Below, one piece after another: positions 33,812 through 41,760 of a stretch of DNA of 47,680 nucleotides; the stretch's first letter is position 1, and each line of letters begins with the position of its first letter. The translations under genes were made by a program, and so were the position numbers. The stretch lies in assembly GCA_036655755.1 (NCBI GenBank), contig JAVVPN010000015.1, forward strand, positions 1 through 47,680, given 5' to 3'. This DNA comes from JAUNSR01 sp036655755 (GTDB taxonomy: Bacteria > Bacteroidota > Bacteroidia > Bacteroidales > JAUNSR01). The notes beneath the pieces are model-generated. The model saw only the letters and a program-made list of their open reading frames with translations. It did no database searches and was not told where the DNA came from.

Positions 33812-34702
33812 ATGCGGCGTTATTTTTTCTTTTTAATATCGGGGTTGGTTTTGGGTGTTATCACAGCCTGTAATTATACCTCTTCCGAAGGAAAAGAGAA
33901 TGTGATAGTTGAATTTGGTGATTATCAATTACGGCGCGACGACATTAACCAGGTCCTCAGTCGGGATCTTTCATCAGAAGATAGTCTTTTATTAGCTGAT
34001 TTGTTTGTTCGGAAGTGGGTGAAAGAACAACTTCTGTTTGAGAAAGCAAAAGAGAATATCGGCAATCTTCAAGAAATTGACCGGGAAGCGGAGGAATATC
34101 GGCGCCGGCTGATTGTTTTTGAATATGAAAAGCAATTAGTGAACGAGCGACTTGCTACCGAACTGAGTGAGCAAGAAATGGAAACCTTCTATCAAAATCA
34201 TCGTGCGGATTTTGTGCTTCAGCAACCTATCGTAAAAGGTTTGTTTTTGAAAGTGCCGGCAGATGCTCCTCAATTGCAGGATCTTCGCAAATGGATGAAG
34301 AAGGTGGATGATACGGCACTTGAAAAGATTGAAAAGTATTCGCTTCAAAATGCTTTGGTATATGAATATTTTTTTGATCGTTGGGAATCATTGGACGAAT
34401 TGATGAAGAACATTCCTTATGAGGTGACGAACGGTAATCGTTTTTTGCGGGAGAATAAATCATTGGAGGTAACACGGAATGATTTCTGGTATTATCTTTT
34501 TATACAGGATTATCTTCCTGCGGGTCATGTACAACCTTATGAATATGCTCGTGAAAAGATTCGCGAAGTACTTCTCAATCAGAAGAAGAAAGGATTTATC
34601 CGGTCGGTAGAAGACGAATTATATCACAAGGCGTTACGTGATCAGAAAATCAAGTATTACGGGACGGTTCCGGCAGCGGAACCGAGTAAAAATATAAATT
34701 AA
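33812..34702 (+). CDS. SurA_N-like periplasmic lipoprotein, no parvulin domain
   Basis: A 296-residue lipoprotein (lipobox ITAC, Cys near residue 20). After the Cys comes a SurA-like N-terminal pattern: VIVEFGDYQLRRDDINQVLSRDL, ADLFVRKWVKEQLLFEKAKEN and a long charged helix. It then has FYQNHRADFVLQQPIVKGLFLKVP, where a parvulin domain would begin, but the catalytic domain is not recognisable. It looks like a chaperone-only relative of SurA. I start it at the ATG at 33812 because the GTG at 33785 adds nine residues before the signal peptide. It sits between two true parvulin genes, 9 bp before surA. Confidence 0.8.
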   Translation: MRRYFFFLISGLVLGVITACNYTSSEGKENVIVEFGDYQLRRDDINQVLSRDLSSEDSLLLADLFVRKWVKEQLLFEKAKENIGNLQEIDREAEEYRRRLIVFEYEKQLVNERLATELSEQEMETFYQNHRADFVLQQPIVKGLFLKVPADAPQLQDLRKWMKKVDDTALEKIEKYSLQNALVYEYFFDRWESLDELMKNIPYEVTNGNRFLRENKSLEVTRNDFWYYLFIQDYLPAGHVQPYEYAREKIREVLLNQKKKGFIRSVEDELYHKALRDQKIKYYGTVPAAEPSKNIN

Positions 34703-34711
34703 GAAGAATCG

Positions 34712-36070
34712 ATGCGTAAGTTATTTAAAGGGTTATCTCTCTTATTGGCTCTGTTTTCAATCAATACTATTTTCGCACAAGAAAATGTAGTTGATGAAGT
34801 GGTATGGATTGTAGGAGACGAAGCCATCCTGAAATCTCAAGTGGAAGAACAACGCTTGAGAATGCAATATGAAGAGGAAAAAATCAATGGTGATCCGTAT
34901 TGTGTGATACCGGAACAGCTGGCTATTCAAAAGTTGTTTTTGCATCAGGCAAAACTCGATAGTATTGAGATGTCAGAGCAACAGGTGATTCAGCAGGTTG
35001 AATCCCGATTGAATTTTTATATCTCTCAAATCGGATCGAAAGAGAAGATGGAGGAGTATTTTAACAAACCGGCGGCTCAATTGCGTGAAGAATTGCGCGA
35101 AGCGGTGCGAGACCAGGGTACGGTACAGCAAATGCAGCAGAAGCTGGTTGAAAATGTAAAGGTAACACCTGCCGAAGTACGTCGCTTCTACCAGTCTTTG
35201 TCTCAGGATAGTATTCCTTTTGTTCCTACTCAGGTACAGGTTGAGGTGCTGACTTTCGAGCCTAAGATTCCACAGGACGAAATTGATAATATCAAGGCAC
35301 GTTTGCGTGATTATTCTGAACGTGTGCAAAAAGGGGAGTCTGAGTTTTCAACTCTTGCTATCCTTTATTCACAAGACCCGGGTTCGGCCCGTAATGGCGG
35401 TGAGCTAGGATTTAAAGGTCGTGGCGAATTCGTACCGGAATTTTCTGCAGTGGCATTCCAGTTGAACGATACTAAAAAAGTTTCGAAAATTGTAGAAACC
35501 GAGTTTGGTTACCATATCATTCAGCTTATCGAAAAGCGAGGCGATCGTGCCAATCTGCGTCATATCCTGTTAACGCCAAAAGTGTCGGATAAAGAGCTTA
35601 CTGCAACCATGCAGCGAATGGATTCTTTGAAAGCAGATCTCGATTCAGCTAAATTTTCTTTTGAAGAGGCTGTCGGATATTTATCGCATGATAAATCGAC
35701 CCGAAATAATAAAGGTCTGATGGTGAATCAGCATACAGGAACATCCCAGTTTCAAATGGAACAACTCCCGGCCGAAGTGGCTCGTGTAGTTGATAAGATG
35801 GAGGTTAATCAGATTTCTGCTCCGTTTATCATGAAAAATGAGAAAAACGGACGCGACGTAGTTGCTATGATTAAACTTAAAAGCCGTACACCGGGGCATA
35901 AAGCAACCATTTATGATGATTATCAGGAACTAAAAGGGATGCTTGAAGCCAAAAAGAAAGATCAGATTATTCAGGATTTCATTAAGCAGAAACAAGCTGA
36001 AACGTACATCCGCATTAAAGAAGGATGGCGTAACTGTGATTTCCTTTATCCGGGATGGGTTAAGAATTGA
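34712..36070 (+). CDS. surA: SurA-like periplasmic chaperone / peptidyl-prolyl isomerase
   Basis: A 452-residue periplasmic folding factor with signal peptide MRKLFKGLSLLLALFSINTIFAQ. The SurA N-terminal domain starts VVDEVVWIVGDEAILKSQVEEQRLRM. The first parvulin domain (about residues 170-275) has VQVEVLTFEP, DPGSARNGGELGFKGRGEFVPEF and EFGYHIIQLIEKRG. The second (about 276-385) is RANLRHILLTP and following. A C-terminal helix ends the protein. SurA escorts outer-membrane beta-barrel proteins to the BAM complex. The gene symbol is used by homology of architecture. Confidence 0.9.
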   Translation: MRKLFKGLSLLLALFSINTIFAQENVVDEVVWIVGDEAILKSQVEEQRLRMQYEEEKINGDPYCVIPEQLAIQKLFLHQAKLDSIEMSEQQVIQQVESRLNFYISQIGSKEKMEEYFNKPAAQLREELREAVRDQGTVQQMQQKLVENVKVTPAEVRRFYQSLSQDSIPFVPTQVQVEVLTFEPKIPQDEIDNIKARLRDYSERVQKGESEFSTLAILYSQDPGSARNGGELGFKGRGEFVPEFSAVAFQLNDTKKVSKIVETEFGYHIIQLIEKRGDRANLRHILLTPKVSDKELTATMQRMDSLKADLDSAKFSFEEAVGYLSHDKSTRNNKGLMVNQHTGTSQFQMEQLPAEVARVVDKMEVNQISAPFIMKNEKNGRDVVAMIKLKSRTPGHKATIYDDYQELKGMLEAKKKDQIIQDFIKQKQAETYIRIKEGWRNCDFLYPGWVKN

Positions 36071-36083
36071 TACTATTTGATTG

Positions 36084-37931
36084 ATGTTACATAAGAAAAC
36101 ATATTCATTGATTAACAGGCATAAGACACTTACGGGTGTCTTATGCCTGTTCGCACTTTCCGCATTTTCCTATGCGGTAAACCAAACTCCGGCACCATCT
36201 GATCCGGAGGGTAATAAAACAAATCGTATTTTTTTGTTACACGCCAATACGCTCAATTACGATAAAAGCATTAATGCCGATTTTCAGATTTTGCGTGGCG
36301 ACGTGCGTTTCCGTCAGGATAGTGCCTACATGTTCTGTGATAGTGCTTATTTTTACGAAGCAACCAATTCGCTCGACGCATTCGGGAATGTCCGGATGGA
36401 GCAGGGAGATACGCTCTTCGTATATGGCGATGTACTGTTTTATAACGGAAACAGCGGTCTGGCCCGCCTGCGCGATAATGTGCGCATGATCAACCGGGAT
36501 GTAACACTGACCACCGATAGTTTGAATTACGATCGCGTAGTTAATATCGGCTATTTCTTTGAAGGAGGTATTATCACCGACCTCGAAAATCGCTTGAGTT
36601 CATTATACGGCGAGTATAGTCCGGATACGAAGTATGCTATTTTCCAGGAAAATGTAGAATTGCAGAATCCTAGATACACGCTTTATTCAGACACATTGCG
36701 TTATAATACCAATACGGGCATTGCCGATATTCTCGGCGAGTCGGTAATTGTATCTGATAGTAACACCATCTATTCGGATTTGGGTTGGTACGATACCCGT
36801 AATGACTTGTCGATGTTGCTTAATCGCTCACGCTTGGTGAGTAAAGGACAAACATTGACCGGAGATACGATTTACTATGACCGCAAATCGGGATATGGCG
36901 AAGTATTCGGCAATATGTTTATGAACGATAGTGTCCGGAAAATTATCCTAGAAGGTGATTACGGGTATTATAATGAATTGACAGAATATGCGTTTGTAAC
37001 GAAAGTTCCACAGGCAATCGAGTATTCTACGGCAGATTCGTTATACCTGCATGCCGATACATTAAAGTCGGAAGTGATTGATCAGCAACGTCAGTTGGAG
37101 GCATATCACGGAGTCCGCTTTTATCGTACCGACGCGCAAGGGGTATGTGATTCATTGAAATACTCCACCCTCGATTCTACCCTGGTGATGTATCGCAATC
37201 CTGTAATATGGAATCTGAATTATCAGATTTTCGGAGATACCATCTTTATCGAGATGAATGACTCAACGATTCGCCACGCCCTGGTAAAGGACTTTGCGTT
37301 TCTGGCCCAGTTCAAATCAGACGAATATTACGATCAGCTTACAGGCAAGGTTATGAATGCCTGGTTTGAGAATGGCGAATTACATAAGATGCAGATGGAT
37401 GGCAATGTGCAGACGATCTTCTATCCCGAAGAAAGTGATAAGTCGCTTATCGGATTGAATAAGGCTGAAAGTAGTTTCCTGAATGCCTTTTTCTCGAAAC
37501 AAAAACTAGATAAGCTCGCTATGTGGCCTAAGGTAACCGGTTCGCTAACGCCGTTGCCTAAGCTTACCCCTGATTTGCTTTATCTGCCCTCTTTCCGTTG
37601 GTATAGCGATTTGCGTCCGAAAAATAAAGAGGATATTTTCCGTAAGGTAAAAATGAAGGAAGAAGATATCGTAACCAATACCCGTCTGTTCTCTAAAGAA
37701 GAATTGGAAGGAACCAGCGATGTTGATCTACCTGAAGTTGAACAAACGGTTCGCACGGTGTCAAAACCAATTAAGCGGCAAGAGTATAGAGCAGAGGTGG
37801 ATAGTCTTTTGAAATTACAAGTAGCAAAAGATAGCTTATTGCAAAAACCGATTTTACCGGATTCTTTGTCCGGACGGCCGGTCATACCAAACGATACTGT
37901 TAAAACAATTGAGAAACCTGTAACCGAATAA
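36084..37931 (+). CDS. OstA/LptA-like LPS transport protein
   Basis: A 615-residue periplasmic protein with a non-standard but recognisable signal peptide (hydrophobic TLTGVLCLFALSAFSYA). The body is a long run of OstA-type beta-jellyroll repeats: ADFQILRGDVRFRQDSAYMFCDSAYFY, ALDAFGNVRMEQGDTLFVYGD and similar units up to about residue 450. A low-complexity Pro/Ser/Val tail follows. LptA-like proteins bridge LPS across the periplasm; E. coli LptA is about 185 residues, so this is much longer, as usual for Bacteroidota OstA-like proteins. I chose the ATG at 36084 over the adjacent TTG. A strong hairpin is embedded in codons 11-23. Confidence 0.82.
   Translation: MLHKKTYSLINRHKTLTGVLCLFALSAFSYAVNQTPAPSDPEGNKTNRIFLLHANTLNYDKSINADFQILRGDVRFRQDSAYMFCDSAYFYEATNSLDAFGNVRMEQGDTLFVYGDVLFYNGNSGLARLRDNVRMINRDVTLTTDSLNYDRVVNIGYFFEGGIITDLENRLSSLYGEYSPDTKYAIFQENVELQNPRYTLYSDTLRYNTNTGIADILGESVIVSDSNTIYSDLGWYDTRNDLSMLLNRSRLVSKGQTLTGDTIYYDRKSGYGEVFGNMFMNDSVRKIILEGDYGYYNELTEYAFVTKVPQAIEYSTADSLYLHADTLKSEVIDQQRQLEAYHGVRFYRTDAQGVCDSLKYSTLDSTLVMYRNPVIWNLNYQIFGDTIFIEMNDSTIRHALVKDFAFLAQFKSDEYYDQLTGKVMNAWFENGELHKMQMDGNVQTIFYPEESDKSLIGLNKAESSFLNAFFSKQKLDKLAMWPKVTGSLTPLPKLTPDLLYLPSFRWYSDLRPKNKEDIFRKVKMKEEDIVTNTRLFSKEELEGTSDVDLPEVEQTVRTVSKPIKRQEYRAEVDSLLKLQVAKDSLLQKPILPDSLSGRPVIPNDTVKTIEKPVTE
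36114..36151 (+). other. 16-bp perfect hairpin inside the start of the lptA-like gene
   Basis: The arms 36114-36129 and 36136-36151 are perfect complements (AACAGGCATAAGACAC on the left) around TTACGG. It lies 30 bases after the start codon, within the signal peptide coding region. No T-run follows. It should form in the mRNA and could slow early translation or protect a processed end between surA and this gene. Confidence 0.75.
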
Positions 37932-37934
37932 ACT

Positions 37935-38225
37935 ATGGGACTGTTTTTTAATGTACGCAAACCGCGTCAATTCCGTCATGATCCGATTTATTTCGATCCG
38001 CATAAAGAGGAACTCGAGGAGCGGATCCGTAAAGTGAAAAGAGAAATGGGTGAATTATCGGAAGATGAGTATAAACCAAATCTGAAAGGTGCCTTCAAAG
38101 ATCAGACTTCGCATGTGCGTCGGCGTCAGCAGCAAGAAGAAAAATCATCTTCTTCGCGAAATATTCGCCTGGCAATCATTTTGGCGGTTCTGTTGATTCT
38201 ATTGTATTATTTCTACATACGCTAA
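37935..38225 (+). CDS. Small tail-anchored membrane protein
   Basis: A 96-residue protein. It has a basic/aromatic N-terminus (GLFFNVRKPRQFRHDPIYFDP) and a charged helix (KEELEERIRKVKREMGEL) of possible coiled-coil type. A single C-terminal membrane segment covers about residues 76-94 (IRLAIILAVLLILLYYFYI). It should be inserted tail-first, with its bulk in the cytoplasm. It starts 3 bp after the lptA-like stop, so it is probably in the same operon. I do not know a named function. Confidence 0.8.
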   Translation: MGLFFNVRKPRQFRHDPIYFDPHKEELEERIRKVKREMGELSEDEYKPNLKGAFKDQTSHVRRRQQQEEKSSSSRNIRLAIILAVLLILLYYFYIR

Positions 38226-38230
38226 ATAAT

Positions 38231-38268
38231 AAACGAGGGTATTCTGTAAACACGATACCCTCGTTTTT
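38231..38268 (+). terminator. Intrinsic terminator of the outer-membrane biogenesis operon
   Basis: AAACGAGGGTAT pairs with ATACCCTCGTTT (12 bp) around a 12-base loop and runs into a T-tract. Confidence 0.9.
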
Positions 38269-38289
38269 TTATTTATCCTCTTAATTTTG

Positions 38290-38297
38290 TATCTTCG
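38290..38297 (+). promoter_or_regulatory. Probable -7 box of mutL
   Basis: TATCTTCG is one mismatch from TAnnTTTG, 22 bp before the mutL ATG. The -33 position (38267-38270) is TTTT in the T-run of the terminator. Confidence 0.45.
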
Positions 38298-38319
38298 TTT
38301 CGCATAAAAAAAGAAAATA

Positions 38320-40332
38320 ATGAACGATATCATTCAGCTTTTACCTGATTCTGTTGCCAATCAGATTGCCGCCGGAGAGGTGATTCAACGCCCGGCTTCG
38401 GTTGTGAAAGAACTTATGGAAAATGCCATTGATGCAGGAGCCACTTCCCTACAGGTAATTTTGAAAGATGCCGGACGTACGCTCATACAGGTGATTGACA
38501 ATGGAAAAGGGATGTCAATGACAGACGCCCGTATGGCTTTCGAGCGCCATGCTACTTCTAAAATACGGAAAGCAGATGATTTATTTTCTCTACAGACCAT
38601 GGGCTTCAGAGGTGAAGCGCTGGCTTCGGTTGCCGCAATCGCCCAGGTCGAACTGCGCACCCGTCGTGAAGAAGATGAAATAGGTACGGCTCTTTTTATT
38701 TCAGGTAGTGAAGTCGAAAGACAAGAAGCTGTTTCATGCCCGGTAGGATCAAGTTTTCAAGTGAAGAATATATTCTTTAATGTACCTGCCCGACGTAAGT
38801 TCCTGAAATCGAATCAAACAGAATTAAGTAATATAATTTCCGAGTTCGAAAGAATTGCGCTTGTTAATCCGAATATTTCATTCTCCTTGTTTCATAATGA
38901 AAACGAGGTGCTCAACTTGCCTGCCACTAATTTACGACAGCGCATTATTAATATATTCGGCAAAAGCCTTAACCAACAGCTGCTTACCGTAGAGGTAGAT
39001 ACTACGATGATTTCCGTAAGCGGATATATCGGTCGTCCGGAAGCCGCGCGTAAAAAAAACGCCCTTCAATATTTTTTTGTGAATGGCCGCTACATGCGCC
39101 ATCCCTATTTTCATAAAGCGGTAATGCAAAGCTACGAGCAATTGATCCCGTCTGGAGAGATGCCCAACTATTTCCTTTATTTCAATGTTGATCCGGCCAA
39201 TATCGATGTGAACATTCACCCCACAAAGACCGAGATTAAATTTGAAAACGAAACTTTCTTGTGGCAGATTATCAGCGCTACCGTAAAAGAAGCGTTAGGC
39301 AAATTCAGTGCGGTGCCGTCGATTGATTTCGATATGGCGGATGCACCCGAAATACCGGTATTTAAAACAGAAACCGTACAACCTCCGCAGCCACAATTCA
39401 ATTCTTCATATAATCCGTTTCAGCAAAATAAAGGAACCATTCAACAGCCGTCGACAAATCGCCGTCCGGATCCGGATTGGCAAAAATTGTATGGGGGAGA
39501 TTCGGCTCAGGCTTTCTCTTCGGGATCGTCAACTTCCGGTTTTACGGAGTCGTTAGCTGATTTTCCGGAGTCTCTTCCGGGGGCAGATGTTGAATTCGAA
39601 GGTGACCCTGATTATTTCCATACGGATGCGGTGTTCCCTTCGTCGGCCGAAGATGATAACTCTTTCGCCGGAGTTGCACCAACCAGTTTCGAATCGCAAA
39701 TTACCTCCGATCCGGTTTCTTCGTCAATGTCATCCTCCATGTCATTGGTGTTTGGCAACGCAAAGAATGCAGATGGCGAGCATTATCAGTTTAAAGGAAA
39801 ATATATTCTCACATCCGTAAAATCAGGTTTGATGATGATTGATCAGCATCGTGCGCACCTGCGTGTATTGTTTGATCAGTATATGGAAAATATTACCAAC
39901 AAACAGGGTATTTCGCAAGGCGTGCTTTTTCCTGAAATGATCACGTTCGCTCCGGCCGATGTTCCTGTGCTTGAAGGAATTTTGGACGATCTTCATTTCC
40001 TCGGATTCGATCTGAACAATATGGGAGGCTGCACTTATGCCATTAACGGTATCCCTGCAGGTATCGAAGGTTTGGATGTATCAAACCTGCTCCATTCAAT
40101 GGTGGATACCGCCCGCGAAAAAGGACGCGATATTAAAACCGACATCCACGAGTTGATTGCTTTGTCATTAGCTGAAGTAGCCGCAATTCCTTACGGGCAG
40201 TTGTTGAACATGGATGAGATGGAGAAGCTGATAGATGACCTGTTCGCATCCTCTTCGCCGAATTATACACCCGATGGCAAACTGATTCTGTCGGTTATTT
40301 CGAACGATGAAGTGGCCAAACGCTTTAAGTAA
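38320..40332 (+). CDS. mutL: DNA mismatch repair protein MutL
   Basis: A 670-residue mismatch repair mediator. GHKL ATPase motifs are intact: ENAIDAGA (residues 34-41), DNGKGM and FRGEALASVA. The transducer domain runs to about residue 330 (NVHPTKTEIKFENE-like: DVNIHPTKTEIKFE). A low-complexity linker rich in Ser/Pro/Gln follows (about 350-480), then the dimerisation domain. The endonuclease-type motif DQHA(x)2E(x)4E appears as DQHRAHLRVLFD: DQH is kept but the first Glu is Leu and the second is Asp. Nicking activity is therefore doubtful. It may head a short operon with the next two genes. Confidence 0.96.
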   Translation: MNDIIQLLPDSVANQIAAGEVIQRPASVVKELMENAIDAGATSLQVILKDAGRTLIQVIDNGKGMSMTDARMAFERHATSKIRKADDLFSLQTMGFRGEALASVAAIAQVELRTRREEDEIGTALFISGSEVERQEAVSCPVGSSFQVKNIFFNVPARRKFLKSNQTELSNIISEFERIALVNPNISFSLFHNENEVLNLPATNLRQRIINIFGKSLNQQLLTVEVDTTMISVSGYIGRPEAARKKNALQYFFVNGRYMRHPYFHKAVMQSYEQLIPSGEMPNYFLYFNVDPANIDVNIHPTKTEIKFENETFLWQIISATVKEALGKFSAVPSIDFDMADAPEIPVFKTETVQPPQPQFNSSYNPFQQNKGTIQQPSTNRRPDPDWQKLYGGDSAQAFSSGSSTSGFTESLADFPESLPGADVEFEGDPDYFHTDAVFPSSAEDDNSFAGVAPTSFESQITSDPVSSSMSSSMSLVFGNAKNADGEHYQFKGKYILTSVKSGLMMIDQHRAHLRVLFDQYMENITNKQGISQGVLFPEMITFAPADVPVLEGILDDLHFLGFDLNNMGGCTYAINGIPAGIEGLDVSNLLHSMVDTAREKGRDIKTDIHELIALSLAEVAAIPYGQLLNMDEMEKLIDDLFASSSPNYTPDGKLILSVISNDEVAKRFK

Positions 40333-40350
40333 TCCCAAACAGTGTGATTT

Positions 40351-41154
40351 ATGAAATACGGAATTGCTCTTACCCCGGTTATCCCCATGCGGGCCTCGGC
40401 AGCCGAAGATGCCGAAATGACAAATCAGCTTCTTTTTGGCGATACCTTCCGGATTATCGAAGAGTCGCCCCGTTGGTATCTGGTAGAAAATCTGTTTGAT
40501 GGCGATACCGGATGGATCGACCGGAAGATGGCTACCTTGGTAGATGAATCTTTCGTCAGTTCCTTACAGGCAAAACCGCTTTTCGTAGCGCGTCAGCCTA
40601 TTACCGATCTGCATCGAAAAGGTGAAAAGCGTCCGCTTCGTATCTCTATCGGATCGGTATTGCCGGGTTACGATCCGCAAACCTCCACCTTTGTTGTAAA
40701 CGACACTACTTTTACCGTTGCTCCGCGTATGGCGATGCCGGTACAACCCTCGCATATACGCGCCTTGTTACGCACGGCCGAGCTTTTCTTAAACACCTCT
40801 TACTTGTGGGGAGGACGCGGTATCTTTGGTGCCGATTGTTCGGGATTCGTACAAATCGTATACCGTATGCATGGTATCGATTTACCGCGCAATGCCCGTC
40901 AGCAAATTCTGCATGGTGAGCCTGTCGCTTCATTTGCCGACGCTTATCCGGGCGATTTGGCCTTCTTTGCGAAGCCCGACGGTAAAATTACCCATGTGGG
41001 TATCGTGCTTACTCCCGAAACGATTATCCATTGTTCGGGCGATGTGCATATTGATAAACTGACTGACCAGGGTATATGGAGCGACCGCTTACAAACCTAT
41101 ACGCATTCAGCTCCGATATTGAGAAGATTTACTCAACTCAAAAGGAGAGGATGA
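40351..41154 (+). CDS. NlpC/P60 family peptidase without signal peptide
   Basis: A 267-residue cell-wall peptide hydrolase. An N-terminal SH3-like part covers about residues 1-120 (PRWYLVENLFDGDTGWIDRK). The NlpC/P60 domain covers about 125-265, with Cys163 in GADCSGFVQI, His in ITHVGIVL and a third polar residue in IIHCSGDVH. The start MKYGIALTPVIPMRA is not a signal peptide, so the enzyme is probably cytoplasmic and would cut imported muropeptides, like YkfC-type gamma-D-Glu-L-diamino-acid endopeptidases. It lies 18 bp after mutL. Confidence 0.9.
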   Translation: MKYGIALTPVIPMRASAAEDAEMTNQLLFGDTFRIIEESPRWYLVENLFDGDTGWIDRKMATLVDESFVSSLQAKPLFVARQPITDLHRKGEKRPLRISIGSVLPGYDPQTSTFVVNDTTFTVAPRMAMPVQPSHIRALLRTAELFLNTSYLWGGRGIFGADCSGFVQIVYRMHGIDLPRNARQQILHGEPVASFADAYPGDLAFFAKPDGKITHVGIVLTPETIIHCSGDVHIDKLTDQGIWSDRLQTYTHSAPILRRFTQLKRRG

Positions 41155-41185
41155 AGTTCCCTCTATTTTTCTAAATAATAAAGTT

Positions 41186-41650
41186 ATGAAGATATTGGTT
41201 TTAGCATCCGAAGACAATTGCACCGCTCAGATGGCTTGCGGTTGGTTACGCTGGTTTGATCCGCAACTCATCGTGTACAGCGCGGGTGTTTGCAAAGCCG
41301 GCACGCTCGATCCTCGGGCGGTAGCCGTCATGAAAGCCGCGGGAATTGATATCGCGAATTATGCATGTAATACGATTGAGGGCTTTTTATCCGATAACTG
41401 GGATTTTGTAATTTCCGTAGAGGGAGAGGAACTGTTTTCCGATATTCGGTTTACCGGATGGATCGGTACCCGTTTAGGCTTCGCTTTGCCCGATCCTTCA
41501 CGTCAGAGCGGTCCGCCTGAATTGATCGATGCCGAATATCAGACAGCTTGCAATGAGGTGCGCAGCCAGATGTTCGACTTTTACCTACAACATACTTTAG
41601 AACGAGATATACTTGGTGCCGACAGCTGTGGCGCCGATTGCGATCTTTAA
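41186..41650 (+). CDS. Low-molecular-weight phosphatase/arsenate-reductase-like protein lacking catalytic residues
   Basis: A 154-residue member of the LMW protein tyrosine phosphatase / thioredoxin-coupled ArsC fold. The P-loop normally reads CTGNSCRSQMA; here it is ASEDNCTAQMA (residues 7-17). The nucleophilic Cys is therefore Ala7 and the phosphate-binding Arg is Thr13. The rest of the fold is well kept: YSAGVCKAGTLDPRAVAVMKAAGIDI, WDFVISVEGEE and LPDPS with the general-acid Asp region. The tail is Cys-rich (GADSCGADC). It is probably a non-catalytic binding protein, or one that uses Cys12 or the tail Cys residues differently. The stop is followed by an inverted repeat. Confidence 0.8.
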   Translation: MKILVLASEDNCTAQMACGWLRWFDPQLIVYSAGVCKAGTLDPRAVAVMKAAGIDIANYACNTIEGFLSDNWDFVISVEGEELFSDIRFTGWIGTRLGFALPDPSRQSGPPELIDAEYQTACNEVRSQMFDFYLQHTLERDILGADSCGADCDL

Positions 41651-41663
41651 AAGACATATGTGA

Positions 41664-41728
41664 AATCGCCCGCTCTGTCAGTTGCGACCAGATGAATATC
41701 CGGAAAACAACCGACAGAGCGGGCGATT
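41664..41728. terminator. Long-loop inverted repeat between convergent genes
   Basis: AATCGCCCGCTCTGTC (41664-41679) and its exact complement (41713-41728) flank 33 bases. It lies between convergent genes and probably ends transcription from both sides, although neither side has a clear T-run. Confidence 0.55.
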
Positions 41729-41760
41729 ATTATGATATGGGATCTCTCCTCTTAATCAGT

